The position numbers were made by a program, and so were the translations under genes. Positions 13,346 to 20,511 of a stretch of 26,209 nucleotides of DNA are shown here, piece after piece. Origin of the DNA: RUG12395 sp034178705 (lineage in GTDB: Bacteria; Bacillota; Clostridia; Oscillospirales; CAG-272); contig JAXFQY010000032.1 of NCBI GenBank assembly GCA_034178705.1, forward strand, positions 1 through 26,209, in the 5' to 3' direction. Within the stretch, counting starts at the first letter, position 1. Each line of letters begins with the position of its first letter. A model generated the notes under the pieces. It did no database searches. It had not been told where the DNA came from and worked only from the letters and a program-made list of their open reading frames with translations.

Positions 13346-14320
13346 TTATAAATACAACTTGCGCAAACGCTCCGGAGTCAGCGGGGAAAGATCGGCAGGC
13401 GCAACCTCCAATACGGTTTTGCATCCCCTCTCCCCTCTCCCATGCATACGGAAAACGGCACGGGCAAAGGCAAGAAGAACCGCCCCCGTGTATTCCGCAT
13501 TGGAATCCAGCCGCAGGCGCAGCTCCGCCGTCTGCCGATGAGCGGGCACCCCGGTCGAGCCGATGCAGAACACGCTTCCCCCGTGAGAAAGCCCGGTGCA
13601 CAGGCACCGCAGCTCCTCCTCGGAAACAAAACTCACAGTCACTTCCGCCCCGGCAAAGTAGTTCGGAAGGCACCGGATCTCCTTCTCGATCCGCGCGCGG
13701 TCCGCGCCTGCCTCAGCAACCACAAGGCATTTTCTCCGATGTCCTCTTCGCGGGCAAAACTCCGGCATCTCCCCACGGCGCACTGCAGAAAACAGGTCCT
13801 CGTCCGGTATGGTCAGCGCACGGGCATCCCTCACACCGGAAATTCGCCTGATTGCCTCGGAATGCCCCTCGCTTACCCCCGGCCCCCAGAAGGTATATTC
13901 CGTTCCGGAAGGAAGAACGGCGTGGAAAAGAAGCCGCGCAAGGGAAAAGAGCCCCGGATCCCACCCGGCAGAAATCAGCGCTGTTTTTTCTCCCTCTTTC
14001 GCCGCGCGGTCTACCTTTGCAAAATGCTCCGGTATTTTTGCATGTGTATCGAAGCTGTCTACCACATTAAAGAATCGCGCAAGCTCCGGCGTCTGCTCCG
14101 GAAGATCGGATGTACTTCCGCCGCAAAGCAGCATGACATCTATCTCTCCCTGATGCTCCGCTGCGCTTGCGGCGGGGAATATCGGCGCGCCCGACACGCT
14201 TTTCAGAGTTCCGGGCTCTCTTCTTGTGAAAATCCCAACAAGCGTCACGTCCTTCGCACCGATTGCGGCAAGCTCCGCTCCGTGTCCGAGATTGCCGTAG
14301 CCGAGTATTCCGATTTTCAT
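13346..14320 (-). CDS. ddh: meso-Diaminopimelate D-dehydrogenase
   Basis: The enzyme makes meso-diaminopimelate from tetrahydrodipicolinate, ammonia and NADPH in one step, a short route to lysine and to the peptidoglycan cross-linker, in the cytoplasm. The 324-residue protein has the Rossmann start KIGILGYGNLGHG. It also has the family hallmarks CGGSTSDLPEQTPELA, VVDSFDTHAKIPEHF, SAGWDPGLFSLARLL and WGPGVSEGHSEAIRRI, plus LPNYFAGAEVTV and the ending LSPLTPERLRKLYL. The ATG at 14320 was chosen because GGGAG lies nine bases before it; a TTG three codons earlier directly touches that site. It is a single gene facing the small-protein cluster, with a shared terminator. A meso-DAP cell wall is implied for the host, as in many Clostridia. 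Confidence 0.95.
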   Translation of the reverse strand: MKIGILGYGNLGHGAELAAIGAKDVTLVGIFTRREPGTLKSVSGAPIFPAASAAEHQGEIDVMLLCGGSTSDLPEQTPELARFFNVVDSFDTHAKIPEHFAKVDRAAKEGEKTALISAGWDPGLFSLARLLFHAVLPSGTEYTFWGPGVSEGHSEAIRRISGVRDARALTIPDEDLFSAVRRGEMPEFCPRRGHRRKCLVVAEAGADRARIEKEIRCLPNYFAGAEVTVSFVSEEELRCLCTGLSHGGSVFCIGSTGVPAHRQTAELRLRLDSNAEYTGAVLLAFARAVFRMHGRGERGCKTVLEVAPADLSPLTPERLRKLYL

Positions 14321-14393
14321 ATCTGCCAACTCCCGTTTTTTTTATTTTATTCATTTCCTTTTCACTCTATCCCAGGTAAGCAGAAACAGGCAC

Positions 14394-14422
14394 TTGATTT
14401 CATCGCGGCGTTATATTATAAT
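14394..14422 (+). promoter_or_regulatory. Promoter of the second GNAT gene
   Basis: TTGATT (14394-14399) and a perfect TATAAT (14417-14422) are 17 bases apart. The likely start near 14,429 leaves about 44 nt of leader, with GAGGGA before the ATG at 14473. It points away from ddh, whose own promoter is not obvious. Confidence 0.78.
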
Positions 14423-14472
14423 GTGGAAGACAATCAACCTTCCGGTCAGCCGGAAAATAAATGTGAGGGATT

Positions 14473-14937
14473 ATGGACGTCGTTCGATTCAAAAGGAAAG
14501 ACAAAGCCCCTTTTCTCGCGCTCTGCCGAGATTTTTACAATGCCGGAGCAACCCTGAGACCCTACAACGAAAAAAACGCGCTGGCCACCTTCCGCCGCGT
14601 CATAGAACGGCACGAAAATCTGCAGGGCTATATGCTGATTGATAAAACGACACGGAAGAACATCGGCTATGCTCTCGTCAGCTCCTATTGGTGTAACGAA
14701 GAGGGGGGCAATGTTATCGTGCTGGACGAGCTGTATATCTCTCCGGACAGCCGCCATAATGGCTACGGAAGCCTGTTTCTGAAATGGCTGGAAAAGCACT
14801 GCGGAAACTATGCGCGCGCCATCACGCTGGAGGTTCTGACAACGAACCAAACGGCACAGTCCATTTACCGTAAGGACGGAATGGAGCCGGACGGTTTTGT
14901 TACCTATACCAAAAACATCTGCGGCTCTCCGGAGTGA
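14473..14937 (+). CDS. GNAT-family N-acetyltransferase
   Basis: This 154-residue acetyl-CoA-dependent acetyltransferase is a whole single domain. It shows the strand-4 region VIVLDELYISPDSRHNGYG, where the acetyl-CoA loop R-x-N/G-x-G-Y/x-G is SRHNGYGS. LEVLTTNQTAQSIYRKDGM is the usual 'N..A..lY.k.GF' end with Met replacing Phe. The start ATG has GAGGGA at five bases. It is monocistronic, between its own promoter and the promoter of the GH43 gene. No clear terminator follows. It is not closely similar to the GNAT at 4043-4531. The acceptor is unknown; the relatives I recall include uncharacterised small-amine or peptide acetyltransferases. Confidence 0.88.
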   Translation: MDVVRFKRKDKAPFLALCRDFYNAGATLRPYNEKNALATFRRVIERHENLQGYMLIDKTTRKNIGYALVSSYWCNEEGGNVIVLDELYISPDSRHNGYGSLFLKWLEKHCGNYARAITLEVLTTNQTAQSIYRKDGMEPDGFVTYTKNICGSPE

Positions 14938-14988
14938 TTCTTTCCGTTAATAAAAATATAATTTCCGCATAAAAGCCGCATTTTTACA

Positions 14989-15017
14989 TTGTGCCATCCT
15001 GTGAAGTGTGTTATAAT
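14989..15017 (+). promoter_or_regulatory. Promoter of the GH43-sulfatase operon
   Basis: TTGTGC (14989-14994), 17-base spacer, TATAAT (15012-15017), with TGT directly before the -10 (extended -10). The leader is about 30 nt and holds AAGGAG before the ATG at 15055. No operator-like palindrome is evident. Confidence 0.72.
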
Positions 15018-15054
15018 AGGTCAGACAAAATAATGTGCCCCAAGGAGTTGCCGC

Positions 15055-16473
15055 ATGATTGCTATCCGAAATCTCCCCCTGGAAGAGGAACACTTCATGA
15101 CCTGCCCCTATCGGGAAATCTCCCACATCGGAGATCCCGCCGCAATCTATGTACCGGAAACCGGAAAATACTACATGTACTGCACGGGCGGCAAATTCAA
15201 ATGCTGGTCAAGCGAAACCATGAAGCATTGGGATCCGATCGGCGATTCTTATCTCGCCACGGAAAAGACCTTCGGAACAAGATGCTTCTGGGCTCCCGAG
15301 GTCTATTCCTATAACGGCGCGTACTACATGGTCTATTCCTCGTCAAACGATGAGAAGCTTCACAGCATCGGGATCGCGCGTTCGGAAAAACCGGAAGGCC
15401 CGTTTACCGATCTCTACGAGCATCCTCTTTTCTCCCCCGGTTACAGCGTTATCGACGGCAGTCTTCTTTTTGATGAAGACAGGATTTATCTTTTTTATTC
15501 CCGGGATTGCTCCCAGAATTATGTTAACGGCATTCGCACAAGTCAAACCTACGGGGTTGAGGTAAAAAAGGATCTTTCCGGAATCATCGGAGAACCGGTT
15601 CTTCTTGCTACACCGGTCAGTCCGTGGGAGAAAAAGTCCGGTTCCGTGCTTTGGAACGAGGGCCCCTGTTGCTTCCGGCATAACGGCACCTATTATCTGC
15701 TTTTTACAGCAAATTATTATGCCTCTTCCCATTACTGCGTAGGCTATGCAACAGCAACCGCCCCTCTCGGTCCCTATACAAAATCCCCGGACAATCCGAT
15801 CGTAATAGGGGATGGCGTCACAACCTCCGGAACGGGACATTGCAATTCTCTGCTCTCCTCTGACGGAACCGAACGCTACATGATATACCATTCCCATTTT
15901 GATGTCAAGGACACCGATAATCCGATCGCCAACAGAACCCCTTGCTGTGATAAAATGATCATCCGAGAGGACGGCAGTCTCGTGGTAAACGGTCCGTCAA
16001 TTGCCCGTCAGCCTCTGCCCTCCGGCGCACGCGGTCTGGAAAAAAAATATTCCGGCGTAACCGTTACTGCGGACATTTTGCCGGTTTCCGGCAGCCTCAG
16101 CATGCTCACCGACGGAATCGTCGCCTATACGCCGCATGCCGACCGCGATATCTGCCGCTTTTCGGGAAACTTTACCCTCACCGTTCGCTATGACGAGCCG
16201 GTAGCGCTTGACGCTCTTTGGATTTATTCAGCATACAATGCAGAAAACCACCCCTCTGTCACAGCGGTTTTCAACAGGAAATACAGAACGGACCCGCAAA
16301 GTTTTCCCGGGACCCCCGCCATCGAGCCTGTTGTCTTTACCGGCGCTTCCCTTCCGGATGCTGAGAAAGTCAGCGAAATTGCACTTTCCTTTACCGGCGC
16401 ACCGGATGGGTTCCCCCTCAGTGAACTGATTTCAGTAGTGAGAAAAGAAAACAACCGAGATCCTCGGCGGTGA
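15055..16473 (+). CDS. Glycoside hydrolase family 43 enzyme, cytoplasmic
   Basis: This is a 472-residue enzyme without a signal peptide, so it would act on imported oligosaccharides. Its catalytic trio is complete: Asp27 (IGDPAAIY), Asp134 (VIDGSLLFDED) and Glu202 (LWNEGPCC). Blade motifs such as GKYYMYCTG, YYMVYSS and YYLLFTANYY repeat through the propeller (1-325). The last 150 residues form a beta-sandwich-like tail, possibly a discoidin/F5-8C-type or other accessory domain (FTLTVRYDEPVALDALWIYS). GH43 members cleave alpha-L-arabinofuranosides, beta-xylosides or galactans; the exact specificity cannot be read. The ATG at 15055 has AAGGAG seven bases upstream. The sulfatase gene follows after 58 nt with its own GGGGG site and no terminator, so the two are one operon and probably treat the same glycan. 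Confidence 0.88.
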   Translation: MIAIRNLPLEEEHFMTCPYREISHIGDPAAIYVPETGKYYMYCTGGKFKCWSSETMKHWDPIGDSYLATEKTFGTRCFWAPEVYSYNGAYYMVYSSSNDEKLHSIGIARSEKPEGPFTDLYEHPLFSPGYSVIDGSLLFDEDRIYLFYSRDCSQNYVNGIRTSQTYGVEVKKDLSGIIGEPVLLATPVSPWEKKSGSVLWNEGPCCFRHNGTYYLLFTANYYASSHYCVGYATATAPLGPYTKSPDNPIVIGDGVTTSGTGHCNSLLSSDGTERYMIYHSHFDVKDTDNPIANRTPCCDKMIIREDGSLVVNGPSIARQPLPSGARGLEKKYSGVTVTADILPVSGSLSMLTDGIVAYTPHADRDICRFSGNFTLTVRYDEPVALDALWIYSAYNAENHPSVTAVFNRKYRTDPQSFPGTPAIEPVVFTGASLPDAEKVSEIALSFTGAPDGFPLSELISVVRKENNRDPRR

Positions 16474-16531
16474 ATATCCTTCGATTTTTTGGGTCATCCA
16501 GAGCGCTTTAATCAAACAAAAGGGGGCACAT

Positions 16532-18094
16532 ATGAAACCGAACATAGTCATCGTTATGACAGATCAGCAGCGGGCGGATCTCCGCGCCGGTTGCGGATAC
16601 GCTCTTGACACCATGCCGTTTTTGGACCGCTGGGCGGCAGAAGGCGTGGACATGCGCCTCGCCTATACACCGAACCCTTGCTGTGTTCCTGCCCGCGTCA
16701 GCATGCTGACGGGGCGTTATCCCTCCTGCCACAATGTACGCACCAATCACAATATCCGGGATGTAATGTGCGGGGAGGATCTGCTCGATGTGCTGAAGCG
16801 CGCCGGATACCAAACTGCCCTTTGCGGAAAGAATCACAGCCATCGCCGGGTGACAGATTTTGATTTTGCAGAGCGCAGCGGTCACCTGGGAAATGCCGGA
16901 GAAATCAACGACACGCCGGAACGCATCGCCTTTGCCGAATTTCTCAATCAAACGCATCACATGGAAACCTATGTCCCTTCCCCCGGAGGAGTGGAGGTAC
17001 AGCATCCCTACCGGAATGTCGATTCGGCGTTCAAATTCCTGGACAGCCGGGATAAAGCGTCCCCCTTCTTTCTGTGGCTATCCTTTGCGGAGCCCCACAA
17101 CCCCTACCAGGTTCCGGAGCCTTACTTTGATCTGTTCCCCCCGGAGGTCCTGCCACCGCTTCATACAGGCGCAAAGGATCTTGCAGCCAAGGGGGAAGAT
17201 TTTGAGTGGGAACGCCGTGCATGGAAACAGGTACTCGGGGAGAAAATTGAAACCCGGATTCTACGCACCCGTTCCAACTATCACGGGATGCTCCGTCTGA
17301 TTGACGATCAGTTCCGCCGTTTTATCGAAGGGTTGGAGGCGCGGGGACTCCGAGAGAACACCGTCGTCGTGTTTCTCTCGGATCACGGAGATTTTGTGGG
17401 CGAATACGGTTTGCTGCGCAAAGGTGTGGGACTGCCCGAGGTACTGACCCGCATTACCATGGCATGGCAGGGACCGGGCTTTCTCAAAAACTCCGTCAAT
17501 TGCCGTTCCTGCGTGAGCCTCGTCGATATTCTTCCGACGGTCTGTGATCTGATCGGGGAGAAAATTCCCTTCGGCTCACAGGGTAAAAGCATGCTCCCCG
17601 TTCTTCGGGGCGAAAGTTATCCCGAAGAAGACTTTAAGGTTGCGTACTCCGAGTACGGCTACGGCGGACTTTTCTGGAATGAACGCGATAAACTGAAACC
17701 CAGCGATGACCGCTGCATCACCGACGGAAAATCCTTTGCCTGTATGAGTTCCTGGACACAATCCGGACAAACCCGCGCGGTGCGAAAGGGGGATTTCAAA
17801 ATTCAGGTAAACATGATGGGCGAGGGATATTTATACAATCTCCAGGAAGACCCCTTCGAAATCCGAAACCTTTGGGATGATCCTTCCTATGTGAACAAGA
17901 AAGCGGATATGCTTGCCGAGCTGGCTGCGGCGATTTTGCGCGCCGACGATCCGATACCGCCTCCCCGCAACCGCTACCGCACCAAGCTTCATCCGAAAGG
18001 CTACTGGTTCGACCGCGACTATATTGCGCCCGACCCTGGGGTGCCTCAGGATCGCGCCTCCGACTATTTCCCACGGGCAAATGAGAAAGACTGA
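16532..18094 (+). CDS. Type I sulfatase (formylglycine-dependent), cytoplasmic
   Basis: This is a 520-residue alkaline-phosphatase-fold sulfatase that would strip sulfate esters from a carbohydrate. The metal-binding start IVIVMTDQQRADL gives Asp11 and the following Gln (DQ pair). The maturation motif is C-x-P-x-R with Cys51 (CVPARVSMLTGRYPS), which an anaerobic sulfatase-maturating radical-SAM enzyme would oxidise to formylglycine. VVVFLSDHGDFVGEYGLLRKG holds the second metal pair (Asp-His) and the catalytic Lys. The C-terminal part (YLYNLQEDPFEIRNLWDD) is typical of sugar sulfatases. No signal peptide is seen, unlike many exported sulfatases, which matches the cytoplasmic GH43 in the same operon. 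The maturation enzyme is not in this window. A strong hairpin terminator begins at the stop codon. Confidence 0.93.
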   Translation: MKPNIVIVMTDQQRADLRAGCGYALDTMPFLDRWAAEGVDMRLAYTPNPCCVPARVSMLTGRYPSCHNVRTNHNIRDVMCGEDLLDVLKRAGYQTALCGKNHSHRRVTDFDFAERSGHLGNAGEINDTPERIAFAEFLNQTHHMETYVPSPGGVEVQHPYRNVDSAFKFLDSRDKASPFFLWLSFAEPHNPYQVPEPYFDLFPPEVLPPLHTGAKDLAAKGEDFEWERRAWKQVLGEKIETRILRTRSNYHGMLRLIDDQFRRFIEGLEARGLRENTVVVFLSDHGDFVGEYGLLRKGVGLPEVLTRITMAWQGPGFLKNSVNCRSCVSLVDILPTVCDLIGEKIPFGSQGKSMLPVLRGESYPEEDFKVAYSEYGYGGLFWNERDKLKPSDDRCITDGKSFACMSSWTQSGQTRAVRKGDFKIQVNMMGEGYLYNLQEDPFEIRNLWDDPSYVNKKADMLAELAAAILRADDPIPPPRNRYRTKLHPKGYWFDRDYIAPDPGVPQDRASDYFPRANEKD

Positions 18095-18135
18095 AAAAGC
18101 GCTCCCTTTTCTTTCATGAAAAGGGAGCGCTTTTT
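18094..18135. terminator. Strong bidirectional terminator after the sulfatase gene
   Basis: An 18-bp perfect stem, with AAAAAGCGCTCCCTTTTC (18094-18111) pairing with 18118-18135 around a six-base loop. A-runs and T-runs flank the GC core on both strands. It also serves the convergent membrane-protein gene whose stop is at 18266. Confidence 0.9.
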
Positions 18136-18265
18136 CAGGTTCTGCCGGGGAAGCCGTCCTCCGGATTGAGAACTTTATCCGGAGAACAAACAATGCAATC
18201 TGTTTTTTACAGATACACGGGATTTTTGCCGAGCTTTTCTTTTCAAACAAGAAAAACAGGAAATA
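18136..18265. other. Convergent spacer with two further stem-loops
   Basis: CTCCGGAT (18159-18166) pairs with ATCCGGAG (18177-18184). Shortly after, ATCTGT and ACAGAT flank a T-run (about 18197-18213). Neither has a good T-tail. They may stabilise the 3' end of the minus-strand transcript; no coding sequence is seen. Confidence 0.4.
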
Positions 18266-20329
18266 TTACTGTGAAAACTGTGCAAGAAGGCTTTGCTTGA
18301 TCTCCTCCGGGAGACTGTGGATGCTGATTTTCCCATCCTTGATATCAGCAAGATACTGCTCTGCGCTGTAAGTTATCACCTCTTCAAAGAAACGGGAAAA
18401 CAGAACGCTGTTCTTCAGCGCTTCCATAGTATCCAACGGATCCCCTGTTACCGAGGGATCAGAGGTAAAAAAGGCACAAAGAAGCCCAGCTTCCCGTTTT
18501 ATCTGGTTCTCCGTCAGACCGGAAACATCCTGCGTACGAACATGGCACTTTTCAACACGGTCTGCTGGAAGATTATAACGGGGCGCCATACTGTCAACTG
18601 TTGCATTCACCGCCGCAGTAAGTGTCGGATGGAGCAATTCATTTTTCAGCACCGATTCTGCTATCCGGGTCACAAACTCCGGGTCCTGCACCATCGTCCG
18701 CTCCGCAGAATCATCCAGATATCCATTAGCCCCCGCATCAACCATCAGCTCTCCGAATTCCTCAGCCGCGCGGAGAGCCAGCCTGCGTTCACCCTCCGCT
18801 TCTCCGCAAAGAGCGGAGGCGACGGTAATCGAGGCATCCGCCGTTAAGGAGCGAAGCTGTACGGCATATACATCCCCATCGCCGCCGACAGAATCCGCAA
18901 GCAATCTTCCGGCGCAGGTAATCGCTGTTCCGGTAATCTCACGAAGAAAGGCGGAGGACTCCAAGCGGGCACTCAGGACACGCACAGCGGAATGCTGTGC
19001 TTCCCCCCACTCTGCTTTCGGAGCGCTGAAAGAAAGCATCTGGGGCATCAGGTCAACCGAAGCGAAGAAATCGGATACGCCCTGTTCCGTGCCGAGCGCG
19101 CGGAACAGGCCTTTTAATGCTGTCGACAGTTGTTCCTCCGCCTCCGCATTCTTTGTGTCAAGGCCAAGCAGAGGGAAAAGCTTCCCGCTGGACACCAGCT
19201 CTTCTCCGAGGTTTGCAACGGCAACAACAGCAGATTTCAGAAGCTCGGACCGAGACAAAGAAAGGGAAAGCGAAACGGTGTCCGTTTCCGAAAGGCTGTC
19301 AGAAGTAATCTGACCCCACACTTGCGCACAAAGCAGAACAGCATCCGTAAAATCCGCAGGTTCTGCCGTTTCCAGCTTATGCAGAAAATCGTGAGCACCG
19401 CGGAGCCCCGTTGGGCTAACGCCGGGAATACCGATTTGCTGTTGGAACTCCGGATCATCAAGCACGGTATCGAGATACGCAGCCCCCCGTGCAAGTACAC
19501 AGGAAAACAACGGCGAATCCTCCAGTTCCTCTGTCAGATCGGCAAGAGCACGCTCTTTCTCGCGGCTCCACATCTCTTTCTCCCCGGCAAGAACCGTCGC
19601 AGAGTGCCAGACTGTTCCCGCTTTTCTCAGCTCCTCAAACACATGAATCTGTATCCCATCCACCCGGAAGGAGGTAAGAGAATCCAAAACGGCCTCGCTC
19701 CCGCATACACGTGCGGCAAGGCGGTCAACACCGTTCGCTTCCCTGACTGTCACTTTGCCGTCGCTTATTTCTTCTACCAAATCCGCATTAGCGACAACAG
19801 CCTCGCTGTAACCATAATACGGAAGACTGACCGCAAGAAAGCACAGCACCCCTGTTACAAGTCCGAGCAACGCACCGGCAAAGCGCGCGCGTTTTTTTCC
19901 ATCACGCCCGCCTTCTTTTTTATATCGCCGTGACGGAAAAATCAGTGCCGCAAGAAGATAGAGCAGAAAAAGAATGAAATGAAAAAGCAGAAACAACGCG
20001 AGAAAAAGCACCGGCGCCGCGATCGCCCAGACGGAAGAGTAAACGAGAGAAAGAAGATCGGCCGGAAGCTCCTCAGGAATTGCGCCGGGCGCAACACGTT
20101 CGACAAGCCGGAGTACCGAGGGAAGAAAGGTTGCCCGTCCGGGAAGAAGGACATACAAATAGGCAAGGCCTGCGGATAGCGCGGTCAGCCCGAGGCGCAA
20201 TCCCGCGCGTTCCGCTCCGCGCAGCGCTCCAAGAAGCGTGTAAAGCAGGATCACAGAAGCAGCAATAGCGGTTGTGAGCAACGATAAATTGACAGAGAAA
20301 TCTGCTCCCCCGGAAAAAGTCAGAAGCAT
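18266..20329 (-). CDS. Large CvpA-like membrane protein with long extracytoplasmic domain
   Basis: This is a 687-residue protein of unknown function. The N-terminal 170 residues contain about four to five membrane helices (around 13-33, 44-62, a long pair at 96-131 and 149-171). The segment GALRGAERAGLRLGLTALSA matches the CvpA/colicin-V-production pattern (a Gly-rich 'g.rrG..r.l' loop between the first two helices). The Arg/Lys-rich loop at 133-149 should be inside, which puts residues 172-687 outside. This large part is acidic, mostly helical by composition and without cysteine-rich or enzymatic motifs I know. CvpA proteins are usually 160-230 residues, so the tail is exceptional. The ATG at 20329 follows GGAGGG. 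The gene has a near-consensus promoter and is monocistronic, with convergent transcription downstream. Confidence 0.82.
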   Translation of the reverse strand: MLLTFSGGADFSVNLSLLTTAIAASVILLYTLLGALRGAERAGLRLGLTALSAGLAYLYVLLPGRATFLPSVLRLVERVAPGAIPEELPADLLSLVYSSVWAIAAPVLFLALFLLFHFILFLLYLLAALIFPSRRYKKEGGRDGKKRARFAGALLGLVTGVLCFLAVSLPYYGYSEAVVANADLVEEISDGKVTVREANGVDRLAARVCGSEAVLDSLTSFRVDGIQIHVFEELRKAGTVWHSATVLAGEKEMWSREKERALADLTEELEDSPLFSCVLARGAAYLDTVLDDPEFQQQIGIPGVSPTGLRGAHDFLHKLETAEPADFTDAVLLCAQVWGQITSDSLSETDTVSLSLSLSRSELLKSAVVAVANLGEELVSSGKLFPLLGLDTKNAEAEEQLSTALKGLFRALGTEQGVSDFFASVDLMPQMLSFSAPKAEWGEAQHSAVRVLSARLESSAFLREITGTAITCAGRLLADSVGGDGDVYAVQLRSLTADASITVASALCGEAEGERRLALRAAEEFGELMVDAGANGYLDDSAERTMVQDPEFVTRIAESVLKNELLHPTLTAAVNATVDSMAPRYNLPADRVEKCHVRTQDVSGLTENQIKREAGLLCAFFTSDPSVTGDPLDTMEALKNSVLFSRFFEEVITYSAEQYLADIKDGKISIHSLPEEIKQSLLAQFSQ

Positions 20330-20389
20330 ATGCCCTCCGCGCCGATAAACGGCACTTGATTTGATATTATTCTTTCTGAATTATAGAGT

Positions 20390-20418
20390 ATTGTATCACC
20401 ATGCCATGCTCCTGTCAA
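20390..20418 (-). promoter_or_regulatory. Near-consensus promoter of the CvpA-like gene
   Basis: On the minus strand a perfect TTGACA (20413-20418) and TACAAT (20390-20395) are 17 bases apart. A TATAAT slightly downstream (about 20,380) lacks a correctly spaced -35. The leader is about 54 nt. The promoter lies between the ABC operon end (20512) and the gene. Confidence 0.75.
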
Positions 20419-20511
20419 GCAAAGAAGTTCGACAGAATCGGCGGGGAAAGGACATAGAAAAAGCAAAGCTTGCCGAACACGCCAATCCTTTTCCTGCGCT
20501 CGGTCAGGGGG

